Of a DNA stretch of 64,000 nucleotides, positions 45,576-57,754 are shown piece by piece; position 1 is the first letter of the stretch, and every line of letters starts with the position of its first letter. Location of the stretch: NCBI RefSeq assembly GCF_002575655.3, contig NC_053037.3, positions 255,287,135 through 255,351,134 on the forward strand. Direction: 5' to 3'. The position numbers and the translations under genes are program-made. The notes beneath the pieces were generated by a model. The model had not been told where the DNA came from. It searched no databases and saw nothing but the letters and a program-made list of their open reading frames with translations. The stretch comes from Aegilops tauschii subsp. strangulata (taxonomy: Eukaryota; Streptophyta; Magnoliopsida; Poales; Poaceae).

Positions 45576-46744
45576 GAAGGCTAGAAATAGACTGGGAAGC
45601 GACCAACTAAAGAGCGACAACAGTCATAAACATGCATTGAGATTAACCAGCATTGAATACAAGCATGAGTTGGATATAAATCACCATGAACATAAACATC
45701 GTAGAGGCTATGTTGATTTTGTTTCAACTACATGTGTGAACATGTGGCAAGTCAAGCCACTCGAATCATTCAAAGGAGGATACCATCCTATCATACTACA
45801 TCACAACCATTTTAATTTCCATGTTGGCACGCAAGGTAAACCATTATAAACTCCTAGCTAATTAAGCATGACATGAGTAACTATAATCTCTAATTGTCAT
45901 TGCAAACATGTTTCATTCTTAATAGGCTGAATCAAGAACGATGAACTAATCATATTTACAAAAACAAGATAGGTCGAGTTCATACCAGCTTTTCCTCATC
46001 TCAATCATTTCATCATATATCGTCATTATTGCCTTTCACTTGCACAACCGAACGGTGTGGATAATAATAATAGTGCACGTGCATCGGACTAAGCTGGAAT
46101 CTGCAAACATTTATTCAAAGGAGAAGACAAGGTAATATGGGCTCTTTGTTAGATCAACAATAATGCATATGAGAGCCACTCAACATTTTCATCGTGGTCT
46201 TCTCATCTCGACCCCCAAAGAAAAGAACAGAATTTCAAAGAAACACACTGAAATATTTTTGGAGTTTTTGTTTTTTTTTTCTGAAGAAGATAAAACAAGA
46301 ACGAGAAAAACTATTTACAGGGGAAAGCTCCCAACAAGCAAAAGAAGAACGAGAAATCTTTTTGGGTTTTGCTTTAATATTACTACTAAGCATGCATAGG
46401 AAGTAAACTAACTACAACTAATTTTTTTGGTTTTTCTTAAAGTTTTTCAAACACACAAGAAGAAAGCGAGAAAAAGAAAATAGACTAACATGGATAATAC
46501 AATGGAGTATGAACACCGACAACTGAAATGAGTGTGTGAACATGAATGTAATGTCGATGAGAAATACATACTCCCCCAAGCTTAGGCTTTTGGCCTAAGT
46601 TGGTATAGGGCCACCATTCCCCTGGATGTTGTCCAGAATCATAGTTGGGGTCGTACTATGCTATAGCAGCTACCGCCAGGCGAGCTGCCACCTGAAGACG
46701 AGCGGCCTCCGCTGTCCTCTCATACTCGTTTGCCTCCTCTCTAG
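45576..46744 (-). other. D non-coding 3' region
   Basis: No convincing gene. It is AT-rich with direct words such as AACATGTGGCAAGTCAAG and CATCATATATCGTCATTATT that I associate with Triticeae gypsy 3' regions. The open frames at 45526-45849 and 46163-46406 lack recognisable domains. Just inside the region (46600-46740) is a minus-strand peptide stretch, RTAEAARLQVAARLAVAAIA type, which looks like the residual C-terminus of the frame that starts at 46930. Confidence 0.6.
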
Positions 46745-46930
46745 TTATAAAATATCTCCTATTTGCGCATAGAATTCATCCTTGAAACCTGCACGATCCA
46801 TACATTCATCTGACAGCCATTCACATGGCTTCACTTGAGCTTCCCGTGGTCGTTCAGGGTCCAGTTCGCGTATCGCACACCTTGGTGCTTGCTTCCTTGA
46901 AGAACCACCTTGGTACATTTTCTTGGACAT
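46745..46930 (-). pseudogene. Short D open frame, MSKKMYQGGSSRKQ..., truncated
   Basis: About 61 codons from the ATG at 46930. It is basic at the N-terminus (SSRKQAPRC), followed by CEWLSDECMDRAGFKDEFYAQIGDIL. The latter half resembles the start of the long Athila-type gag or extra ORF of grass gypsy elements, from memory. The frame stops immediately after GDIL, and what follows matches the far end of such an ORF, so a large internal deletion is likely. Function cannot be assigned. Confidence 0.55.
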
Positions 46931-47715
46931 TTTTCTTTCTCTGAAAATTTCTGAAATTTTTAGTGACTCAAAATAAAAGTGAACGAAACTCAACAAAATT
47001 TATAGCAACTACTCCTTCAAGTGCCTAGAGGCTATATCATGCATTAAAACTACTTTGGACCATATAAATTTGGCATGCAAGCTCAAGAACAAGGTCACCA
47101 CAGCAGCAAAAATTTGCAATAATTAAAGCACTAGAACAAAAACTAATTGGACCATCGGAGGAGTCACATACCGAAGAACAATCCCCCAAAGCAGTTTTGT
47201 GAATGGAGCTTTGAGCAAGGAGATCGAAATTGGTAGCAAAATGAGCAAGAACACGAGTTTGAGCTATGGAGTGATTTTTTCTGGAGGAAGAAGGAGTGGA
47301 TGGGTGCTGGAATAAGTGGAGGGGGGGCACGTGGGGCCCACAAGGTTGGGGGCGCGCCCAGGGGGGTAGGGCGCGCCCTCCACCCTCGTGGCCCACTGGT
47401 GAGGCCCCCTGGTGTGTATCCAGTGCCAGAAATTCTTAAATATTCAATAAAAAATCATGTTAAATTTTCAGGGCATTCGAAGAACTTTTATTTTCAGGAC
47501 ATTTTTATTGCACGGATAATTCAGAAACAGATAGATAATACTATTTTTGCTTTATTTAATCTAAATAAAAGAAAGTAAAGGATGGGTACAGAGAGTTGTG
47601 CTTTCTAGATTCATCCATCTCATGCTCATGAAAAGGAATCCATTAACAAGGTTGATCAAGTCTTATTAAGAAACTTCTTCCTAATGACATGAAACCAGAG
47701 AATTTTCGAATAACA

Positions 47716-48237
47716 CTAGGTTAACTCAACGGGGATATGCATGTCCCCAACAATAAGAATATCATATTTCTTTTTGGCAGTAGGGAGAGGGAATTCAAAA
47801 CCTCCAATAGTAATAGTTGAAAATTTTCGAATAGAATTGATACTATGAACTTGAGGTTGTTTCCTCGGAAAGTGTACCGTATGCTCATTACCATTAACAT
47901 GAAAAGTGACATTGCCTTTGTTGCAATCGATAACAGCTCCTGCAGTATTCAAAAAGGTTCTACCAAGAATAATCGACATACTGTCGTCCTCAGAAATATC
48001 AAGAATAACAAAGTCTGTTAAGATAGTAACGTTTGCAACCACAATAGGCACATCCTCACAAATACCGACGGGTATAGCAGTTAATTTATCAGCCATTTGC
48101 AAAGAGATTTCAGTAGGTGTCAACTTACTCAATTCAAGTCTACGATACAAAGAGAAAGGCATAACACTAACACTGGCTCCAAGATCACATAAAGCAGTTT
48201 TAACATAGTTTCCTTTAATGGAGTATAGTATAGTTGG
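47716..48237 (-). pseudogene. D aspartic protease domain, interrupted by B2
   Basis: The minus strand reads ILYSIKGNYVKTALCDLGASV, with DLGAS as the retropepsin active-site box in the plant gypsy style. Then come SVMPFSLYRRLEL, ILGRTFLNTAGAVIDCN (the hydrophobic-hydrophobic-Gly flap partner) and a C-terminus ending HIPVELT with a stop at 47716. The N-terminal continuation lies beyond B2: GVPT at 56117-56128 joins TILYS at 48236 when B2 and one GTTGG copy are removed. Confidence 0.88.
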
Positions 48238-49154
48238 TGATGAGGACATCAATACCATTGTTACACCCACAGGCCCAGCTGCTATACATACTGGACCAAT
48301 TACTAGAGCTCGCGCACGCCAATTAAATTACCAGGTACTTTCGTTTCTTGGTAATGATTCTAATGTTCATGAGAATATGATGCTGCCTAAATTGGATACA
48401 TTTGTTTTGCTTACAAATGAAGGGCCTAGCTTTGAGAAGGATGAACATTGGAGCAAGAACAAGCATGGAGATGATGGCATGCGCATGGGGAACAAGAACG
48501 GAGTTACAAGTGATGATTTCAGGACGTTGAAGCCACCATAATGCGTGCATGAAGCCTTGGACGAAATATACAAGATGCTACTTCATAAATTTCGTCCAGA
48601 GGCTATTCTAGGTGCTGCGTCACCTTATTATTGGGCCGGGCCCATGTAATTTCGAAATACATAACTATAGGCTGTTTTTAGAGTCCGTATGTGTGGGGAA
48701 ACAAGAGATAGGGTTGGTTTCGGACCCCTTCCTCAAGGGCCACGAAATTCCCCCCTCTTCCTCCATATATACAGCCCTTAGGGCGTCGTTTAGACTTTGG
48801 GTTTTGTTTAGATTAAAAGTTCGCCATAGCTGCAACTTCGCGTACTTCGTTTGTGTTCAGCGACCAGACAAAGGCGTCACAGAACTCCACCTTGATCAAT
48901 AAAGCTTTCATCTTATATTCGCAATATCCAGATTGCAATCTCAATTTCTTGCTTGTTCTTCGTTTGCTCGCAGGAAACATACCCTCGTGGTCAGGTTGAT
49001 CGTGCTCCGGCGTGGTCGATAACCTCTCGGAGTTGGTTTAGCGATTGCTAAGGCGCGACGTCCTCGCACGTTCGTAGTCGGATCGTCAAAGTCGACTTCC
49101 ATCAAAGCGATATTCATCATCTCATCGAAAGACGGGACACCTTTGCCTCTATCA
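48238..49154 (+). repeat. B2 5' LTR
   Basis: 917 bp, TGATGAGGAC to CTCTATCA. Unlike the B1 5' LTR, the tail-coding segment is still open to its stop at about 48541. TATATA is near 48766-48771 and AATAAA at about 48898-48903. The primer site TGGTATCAGA follows at 49157-49166. Confidence 0.95.
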
Positions 49155-50406
49155 AGTGGTATCAGATTTCCAGGTTGCTCGGTGAGATTTTACAGTTTTT
49201 CGTAGTTTAGATCGAGTCTGTTCTTCATACCTACAGTCCACGAAAAAGCCACAAAAAAAATTAGGGTTAGTTCATCATGTCCGAACCAATCTGAGCCTTT
49301 GCATAATCTTTTTAGGGTTTTTGCTTTGTTGAATTTGCGGTTGCATCGTCGTGTCAAGTTGCTGGTCTTAGAGTCTAGTCTTTTAGAGTTTCGAGTTCTG
49401 GTCATAAGTTGTCACGCCGCCGCTGCACCATCATCATCGCCTTGCCATCTACCACCATTGCTTATCCGCCACCGCTCTGAATCCGTATCTATATACCACC
49501 ACCAATCCGTATCCATATACCACCACCAATCCGTATCCATATACCACCACCGATCCGTATCCATATACCACTACCGCTACCATATACCACCACCGCTGCC
49601 ATATCCTACCGCCATATATCCACCACCAATCCGAGTTCTTTTCATATTCGGTTGGTTTTAGAGATCCATATATTTTCCGTTTCGTGTTTCCTTGCCTGAG
49701 TAGGTCTCGGAAAAAAAAAGTCTGGAGACCCCCGGGCAGTTTTTAGGCCAAAATTTCGGCAACCAAACATATTTTTTCCCTATCCTATTTTTAGGCCCCG
49801 GGTAGTGTTTTGAGACACTCGCCATCATAGTGATTTTTTGTCGCACTTTTTCGTCGTCGCTGCCCTGATTTCCGGAAAAAAAATAGTCAAAATATTTTGT
49901 GCCCATCCTGTCAGTTTGACCTGGGAAGAGTTTTGAGACACTCGGCATTATAGTGATTTTTCGCAAAAAAAAAGAGGAGCGCAAAAAAAAAGAGCGATTT
50001 TTTTCCAGAGTGTGCTTTTCCCTTGTTTACGTGCAGCGCCGTGATTTTGTTAGTGTTCTAGGCTCGCGTCTCTAGCACGGTCTAGCCTAGGACCAGCACA
50101 GTACCGTCGTTGAGCGTTTATTCAACTTTGCATCTCTGAATTGATTATTGCTTACCATTTTGCTACCATATTATAAGCCTTCCCAGCTCCACATAAGTCT
50201 ACATCGTGCGTTTGACTCTCCCTGGTAATCGCTATATCCAAGCTTTGAGAGTTTTTGACTACAACGGTTGCCGATCACCACCTGCAGCTGGGTAAGAACT
50301 GGTAAGAATTTGAGATTCGCTTGAAGGTTTTGTGACACACCACCATCACCACCACTTCTAGTAGTCTGCAGGATCATATTCTTTTGTGTTTCTATTGCTG
50401 CTAACC
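49155..50406 (+). other. B2 leader
   Basis: Non-coding, about 1.25 kb. The layout is that of B1, with four full minisatellite copies (49484-49600), the duplicated GAGACACTCGCCA block (about 49809-49960) and the stem-loop (50058-50090). The poly-A/AAAAGAG interruptions near 49966-50000 are longer than in B1. Confidence 0.8.
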
Positions 50407-53400
50407 ATGGCAGGTTCACAAGCCGATGAGACTGATTGGGAGAACATGACGAACAAGGAGTTGCATGATAAATTTCAGCAAATGATGAGTGGCCAGGTGG
50501 GAGATGTGCTAAACAGATTTGAAGAGGCTATGGAGAAGATAGATGCCGTGGAGAAGTCGTTCGAGACAAAGCTGGATAACAAGTTTACTGAATTACTCAA
50601 GCGTCTTCCCCAACCACCACTGGCTGCACATGTCGCACCTCTACAACAACAACAACCACATCTCCAACGCCGCCTTCCAAATCAAGTGGGACGGGCACAG
50701 CGCGTTCCAATTGAGACTGGTCAAAATTCGGGTGCTGCTGCACCTACTGTTGATGCTTCTTTGGCTCCTGCTCCTGCGGCGGCTGAGGAGGATGACGATT
50801 ATGCGGGCGATTATGAGGATGAGGTTGATCAAAATCAGAACTACGTGCAACCACCAGCACCACCACCAGCAGGTCGACCTCAAGTATATATTCGCAACGG
50901 TAGGCCGGCACCACCACCTCAGGTACGAGATCATGACCATCTCCCTAAACTGAAATTGAATATTCCACCATTTGAGGGTAGATATGTTCCTGATATATAT
51001 CTTACTTGGGAGTTAGAAACTGAACAACGATTTACATGTTTACAATATCCTGAGGACAGACGTGTTCCTGCTGCTGTTTGTGCTTTCACTAGCTTTGCAT
51101 GTGTTTGGTGGTCTGAACATTGTAGATTATATCCTGTTCCAGCTACTTGGGCTGCTTTGAAAACTGCTATGCGTACTCGTTGGGTTCCACCATATTATCA
51201 ACGTGAATTACTTCAAAAATTGCAGCGTTTAAGACAAGGGAAAATTTCTGTAGAAGAATATTATCAGGAATTACAAACTGGCATGATTAGATGTGGTATT
51301 GTTGAGGAGAATGAAGCTATGCTTGCACGTTTTATGGGTGGATTAAATAAAGAGATTCAGACCATTCTAGAGTATAAGGATTATAATAATATCACTCGTT
51401 TATTCCATCTTGCTTGTAAAGCTGAACGTGAAGTGCAGGATCGACAGCCATTGGCGCGAACTAACTTTTCTGCAGGTCGGCCTTCATCATGGACACCGCG
51501 TGCATCTTCTACTTCCACTTCACCATCACCTCCATCAGGTGCCACCTCCAGCCGTGATACAAGAAAGCAGGCACAACCACCACTCTCTGCCAAGAGCACA
51601 CCTGCCGGGCCTGCGCAGAGCTCTTCTTCTTCCATGGCATCGACAGGGCACACAAGTGATATTATTTGTCGTCGTTGTAAGGGAAGAGGACATTTTGCGA
51701 GAGAATGCAAATCTCAGCGTGTAATGATTGCTACTGAGGATGGTGGGTATGAGTCCGCTAGTGACTATGATGAGGAGACTTTGGCTCTTATTACCCGTGA
51801 AGAACATGGTGGAGATGATTCTGAAAATGAGACGCAATACATGGCTCCTGAAGACGCTGACAGGTATGAATGTTTAGTTGCCCAACGTGTTTTGAGTGTG
51901 CAGGTCACACAAGCAGAGCAAAATCAGAGGCATAATTTGTTCCATACAAAGGGAGTTGTCAAGGAACGTTCTGTTCGCGTCATCATAGATGGAGGGAGCT
52001 GTAACAACTTGGCTAGCATGGAGATGGTGGAGAAACTATCTCTCACCACAAGACCACATCCACATCCTTACTACATCCAATGGTTCAACAACAGCGGCAA
52101 GGTTAAGGTAACACGTACTGTTCGTGTGCATTTTAGTATCTCCACATATGCTGATTATGTTGATTGTGATGTGGTACCCATGCAAGCATGTTCCTTATTA
52201 CTAGGTAGACCATGACAATTTGATAAAAATTCTGTACACCATGGTAGAAACAATCAGTATACTCTTGTTCATAAGGATAAAAATATTACTTTGTTTCCTA
52301 TGACTCCTGATTCCATTTTGAAAGATGACATTAATAGAGCTAATAAAGCAAAACAGGAGAAAAATAAGAGTGAAAATCAGATTGTGGCAAATGAATTTGA
52401 GCAACAAATGAAACCTAATAATAAACCATCTAGTGTTGTTTCTGAAATTAAATTGAAAAGTGCATGTTTACTTGCCACAAAATCTGATATTGATGAGCTA
52501 GATTCAGCAAATCTGTTTGCTATGCTTTTGTGTGCAAAGAGGCATTATTTTCATTCGAGGACGTGCCTTCCTCTTTGCCCCCTGCTGTCACTAACATTTT
52601 GCAGGAGTTCGCTGACGTCTTCCACAAGACGTGCCACCGGGATTACCACCTATTCGAGGGATTGAGCATCAAATTGACTTAATTCCCGGTGCATCGCTAC
52701 CCAACCGTGCACCATACCGTACCAATCCAGAGGAGACGAAGGAGATTATGCGTCAAGTACAGGAGCTGCTCGACAAAGGTTATATACGCGAATCTCTTCG
52801 TCCTTGTGCTGTTCCTATTATACTAGTGCCTAAAAAGGATGGTACGTCGCGTATGTGTGTTGATTGTAGAGGCATTAATAATATTACGATTCGTTATCGT
52901 CATCCTATTCCTAGGCTAGATGATATGCTTGATGAATTGAGTGGCTCTACAATATTCTCCAAAGTTGATTTGCGTAGTGGATACCATCAAATTCGTATGA
53001 AATTGGGAGATGAATGGAAAACTGCATTTAAAACTAAGTTTGGTTTATATGAGTGGTTAGTCATGCCTTTTGGGTTAACTAATGAACGAAGTTTTACGTG
53101 CTTTCATTGGACGATTTGTGGTAGTCTATTTTGATGATATACTGATTTATAGCAAATCTTTGGAAGAACATTTGGAACATTTACGTGCTGTTTTTATTGC
53201 TCTACGTGATGCACGTTTGTTTGGTAACCTTGGGAAGTGCACCTTTTGCACCGACCGAGTATCTTTTCTTGGCTATGTTGTTACTCCACAGGGAATTGAA
53301 GTTGATAAAGCCAAGATTGAAGCTATTGAGAGTTGGCCGCAGCCAAAAACGGTCACACAAGTGCGGCGTTTTCTTGGACTCGCCGGTTTCTATAGGCATT

Positions 53401-55502
53401 TTGTGAGAGATTTTAGCACCATTGCTGCACCTCTCAACGAGCTTACAAAGAAGGATGTGCCTTTTGTTTGGGGTACCGCACAGGAAGAAGCCTTCACGGT
53501 ATTGAAAGATAAGTTGACACATGCTCCTTTACTCCAACTTCCTGATTTTAATAAGACTTTTGAGCTTGAATGTGAAGCTAGTGGAATTGGATTAGGAGGT
53601 GTGTTATTACAAGATGGCAAACCTGTTGCATACTTTTCTGAAAAATTGAGTGGGCCTAGTCTGAATTATTCTACTTATGATAAAGAACTATATGCTCTTG
53701 TTCGGACTTTAGAAACATGGCAACATTATTTATGGCCCAAAGAATTTGTTATACATTCTGATCATGAATCTTTGAAACATATTAAAAGTCAAGCTAAACT
53801 GAATCGTAGACATGCTAAATGGGTTGAATTCATTGAAACTTTCCCTTATGTCATTAAACACAAGAAGGGTAAAGAAAATGTTATTGCTGATGCATTGTCT
53901 CGTCGCTATACTATGCTTTCACAACTTGACTTCAAAATATTTGGTTTGGAGACCATCAAAGATCAATATGTGCATGATGCTGATTTTAAAGATGTATTGC
54001 AGAATTGTAAAGAAGGAAGAACCTGGAACAGGTTTGTCGTTAATGATGGATTTGTGTTCCGTGCTAACAAGCTATCCATTCCAGCTAGCTCTCTTCATCT
54101 TTTGTTGTTGCAGGAGGCGCATGGAGGAGGATTAATGGGACACTTTGGCGTGAAGAAGACGGAGGACGTACTTGCTACACATTTCTTTTGGCCAAAGATG
54201 AGACGGGATGTTGAGCGTTTTGTTGCTCGCTGCACTACATGTCAAAAAGCTAAGTCACGACTCAATCCTCATGGTTTATATATGCCTTTGCCTGTACCTA
54301 GTGTTCCTTGGGAGGATATATCTATGGATTTTGTTTTAGGTTTACCTCGAGCAAAGAAGGGGAGGGATAGCATATTTGTTGTCGTGGATAGATTCTCGAA
54401 AATGGCACACTTTATACCATGTCATAAAAGCGATGATGCTGTTAATGTTGCTGATTTGTTCTTTCGTGAAATTATTCGCTTGCATGGTGTGCCAAATACT
54501 ATTGTTTCAGATCGTGATACTAAATTTCTTAGCCACTTTTGGAGATGTTTATGGGCTAAGTTGGGGACTAAACTGCTTTTTAGTACTACTTGTCACCCCC
54601 AAACTGATGGACAAACTGAAGTAGTCAATAGAACATTGTCTACTATGCTTAGGGCTGTTTTGAAGAATAATAAGAAAATGTGGGAAGAATGCTTGCCTCA
54701 TATTGAGTTTGCTTATAATCGTTCATTGCATTCTACTACTAAGATGTGCCCTTTTGAAATTGTGTATGGTTTCCTACCTCGTGCACCTATTGATTTGTTG
54801 CCTCTTCCATCTTCGGAGAAGGTTAATTTTGATGCTAAACAACGTGCTGAATTGATCTTAAAAATGCATGAGTTAACTAAGGAAAACATTGAGCGTATGA
54901 ATGCTAAATATAAACTTGCTGGAGATAAGGGTAGAAAACATGTTGTGTTTGCACCTGGAGATCTTGTTTGGTTACATTTGCGTAAGGATAGATTTCCTGA
55001 TTTGCGCAAATCAAAGCTAATGCCACGTGCTGATGGTCCTTTTAAGGTGTTAGAGAAAATAAATGATAATGCATATAAACTTGAGCTGCCTGCAGATTTT
55101 GGGGTTAGTCCCACTTTTAACATTGCAGATTTGAAGCCTTATTTGGGTGAGGAAGATGAGCTTCCGTCGAGGACGACTTCATTTCAAGAAGGGGAGGATG
55201 ATGAGGACATCAATACCATTGTTACACCCACAGGCCCTGCTGCTATACATACTGGACCAATTACTAGAGCTTGCGCATGCCAATTAAATTACCAGGTACT
55301 TTTGTTTCTTGGTAATGATTCTAATGTTCATGAGAGTATGATGCTGCCTAAATTGGATACATTTGTTTTGCTTACAAATGAAGGGCCTAGCTTTGAGAAG
55401 GATGAACATTGGAGCAAGAACAAGCATGGAGATGATGGCATGCGCATGGGGAACAAGAACGGAGTTACAAGTGATGATTTCAGGACGTTGAAGCCACCAT
55501 AA
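50407..55502 (+). pseudogene. gag-pol: B2 gag-pol polyprotein with four lesions
   Basis: MAGSQADETD at 50407. Gag is complete, including the zinc knuckle [14 protein letters not shown] (about 51664-51705) and the protease motif (about 51978-52016); the Gln stop of B1 is absent here. Lesions are: Trp-to-TGA at 52213-52215 (GRPW*), one T missing near 52503, one C missing near 52622, and a 26-bp deletion at about 53084 between two ACTAATG words just before the RT box. After that an 806-codon frame (53082-55502) covers YFDDILIYS, RNase H, integrase and the LTR-encoded tail. In RNase H the first catalytic Asp of the CDAS motif reads CEAS (about 53574). Single changes such as TRACACQ for TRARARQ lie in the tail. 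Confidence 0.94.
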
Positions 55503-56116
55503 TGCGTGCATGAAGCCTTGGACGAAATATACAAGATGCTACTTCATAACTTTCGTCCAGAGGCTATTCTAGGTGCTGCGTCACCTTATTATTGGGCCAG
55601 GCCCATGTAATTTCGAAATACATAAGTATAGGCTGTTTTTAGAGTCCGTATGTGTGGGGAAACAAGAGATATGGTTGGTTTCGGACCCCTTCCTCAAGGG
55701 CCACGAAATTCCCCCCCTCTTCCTCCATATATACAGCCCTTAGGGCGTCGTTTAGACTTTGGGTTTTGTTTAGATTAAAAGTTCGCCATAGCTGCAACTT
55801 CGCGTACTTCGTTTGTGTTCAGCGACCAGACAAAGGCGTCACAGAACTCCACCTTGATCAATAAAGCTTTCATCTTATATTCGCAATATCCAGATTGCAA
55901 TCTCAGTTTCTTGCTTGTTCTTCGTTTGCTCGCAGGAAACAGACCCTCGTGGTCAGGTTGATCGTGCTCCGGCGTGGTCGATAACCTCTCGGAGTTGGTT
56001 TAGCGATTGCTAAGGCGCGACGTCCTCGCACGTTCGTAGTCGGATCGTCAAAGTAGACTTCCATCAAAGCGACATTCATCATCTCATCGAAAGACGGGAC
56101 ACCTTTGCCTCTATCA
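55199..56116 (+). repeat. B2 3' LTR
   Basis: 918 bp. The polyprotein frame ends at 55502 within it, with TATATA near 55729 and AATAAA at about 55860-55865. It has one extra C in a C run (about 55710) relative to the 5' LTR. Confidence 0.95.
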
Positions 56117-56836
56117 GTTGGTACCCCTGGATCTCCAAGTTTCTTTGGTATTCCACCTTTAAAAGTATACTAATTGGCAAGCATGGTGGAAATTTCAGCT
56201 TCGGTATCTTTTTTTATTTGTAACAATATCTTTCATATACTTAGCATAAGGAGGCATTTTAAGCATATCAGTCAAACACATATGCAAAAAGATAGGTCTA
56301 ATCATTTCACCAAAGCGCTCAAAATCCTCATCATCTTTTTTCTTGGATGGCTTAGGAGGAAAGGGCATGGGTTTCTGAACCCATGGTTCTCTTTCTTTAC
56401 CATGTTTCCTAGCAACGAAGTCTCTCTTATCATAACGTTGATTCTCTGATTGTGGGTTATCAAGATCAAAAGCAGGTTCAATCTCTACATCATTATCATT
56501 GCTAGGTTGAGCATCAACATGAACATCATTATTAACATTATCACCATGTTCATGTTCGTCACCAGATTGTGTCTCAGCATCAGAAATAGAAATATCATTG
56601 GGATTCTCAGGTGTATCTCTAGCAGGTTCACTAGCATGCAAAGTCCTATCAGTTTTCTTTTTCTTTTTATTAGAAGCACTAGGTGCATCAGAATTAATTT
56701 CCTGAGGATCTTGCTCAACTCTCTTAGGATTGCTCTCAGGATATAAAGGTTCCTGGATAATTTTACCACCTCTAGTCATAACCCTAACAACATTATCATT
56801 ATTCTTACTATTCAACTCATTAAGCAAATCATCCTG
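56117..56836 (-). pseudogene. D, upstream part: gag/protease linker
   Basis: Minus-strand frame 56836-56195, low complexity and acidic (NNDNVVRVMTRGGK, KKKKKT, DEHEHGDNVNND), then EPWVQKPMPFPPKPSKKKDD, FGEMIRPIFLHMCLTDMLKM and YAKYMKDIVTNKK. The pattern is that of the C-terminal gag region before the protease in Athila-type grass gypsy elements. A stop lies just after YRS (56195) and the last segment (GIPKKLGDPGVPT-like) is shifted before B2 begins. B3 cuts the element at 56836, so the rest of gag is outside the window. Confidence 0.8.
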
Positions 56837-57754
56837 TGATATAGGCAAAGGTGTCCCGTCTTTCGATGAGATGATGGATATCGCTTTGGTGGAAGTCGAC
56901 TTTGACGATCCGACTACGAACGTGCGAGGACGTCGCGCCTTAGCAATCGCTAAACCAACTCCGAGAGGTTATCGACCACGCCGGAGCACGATCAACCTGA
57001 CCACGAGGGTCTGTTTCCTGCGAGCAAACGAAGAACAAGCAAGAAACTGAGATTGCAATCTGGATATTGCGAATATAAGATGAAAGCTTTATTGATCAAG
57101 GTGGAGTTCTGTGACGCCTTTGTCTGGTCGCTGAACACAAACGAAGTACGCGAAGTTGCAGCTACGGCGAACTTTTAATCTAAACAAAACCCAAAGTCTA
57201 AACGACGCCCTAAGGGCTGTATATATGGAGGAAGAGGGGGGGAATTTCGTGGCCCTTGAGGAAGGGGTCCGAAACCAACCCTATCTCTTGTTTCCCCACA
57301 CATACGGACTCTAAAAACAGCCTATACTGATGTATTTCGAAATTACATGGGCCTGGCCCAATAATAAGGTGACGCAGCACCTAGAATAGCCTCTGGACGA
57401 AAGTTATGAAGTAGCATCTTGTATATTTCGTCCAAGGTTTCATGCACGCATTATGGTGGCTTCAATGTCTTGAAATCATCACTTGTAACTCCGTTCTTGT
57501 TCCCCATGCGCATGCCATCATCTCCATGCTTGTTCTTGCTCCAATGTTCATCCTTCTCAAAGCTAGGCCCTTCATTTGTAAGCAAAACAAATGTATCCAA
57601 TTTAGGCAGCATCATATTCTCATGAATATTAGAATCATTACCAAGAAACGAAAGTACCTGGTAATTTAATTGGCGTGCGCGAGCTCTAGTAATTGGTCCA
57701 GTATGTATAGCAGCAGGGGCTGTGGGTGTAACAATGGTATTGATGTCCTCATCA
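56837..57754 (-). repeat. B3 3' LTR
   Basis: 918 bp, with AATAAA (minus strand) at about 57088-57093 and TATATA near 57219-57226. The first about 300 bp on the minus strand are the polyprotein tail to the stop at 57451. Confidence 0.95.

Larger units (their letters stand above)
45576..48237 (-). mobile_element. D, downstream part: Athila/Sabrina-like gypsy element
   Basis: Minus-strand element with a protease at 47716-48237. A 300-bp AT-rich stretch and a GC-rich block follow (GGGCGCGCC repeated at about 47345-47380), then a short open frame (46745-46930), a CCCCCAAGCTTAGG word (46573) and about 1 kb of non-coding sequence to 45576. I recognise the last part as the kind of 3' region common in wheat and barley Athila/Sabrina-like elements. 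I see no RT or integrase, so it may be a non-autonomous derivative. Its other part is 56117-56836. Confidence 0.75.
48238..56116 (+). mobile_element. B2: near-complete Ty3/gypsy element, family B
   Basis: 7879 bp with LTRs 48238-49154 and 55199-56116 and an exact target-site duplication GTTGG (48233-48237, 56117-56121). It splits the protease frame of D. By eye the LTRs differ at about 14 positions over 917 bp. If the commonly used grass LTR rate of 1.3e-8 per site per year applies, that is about 0.6 million years (rough). The internal sequence is very close to B1 and B3. Confidence 0.96.

Noticed and set aside
45526..46406. Open frames in the D 3' region considered as host genes
   Set aside because: There is no recognisable domain, the sequence is low-complexity AT-rich, and the position is inside a repetitive gypsy 3' region.
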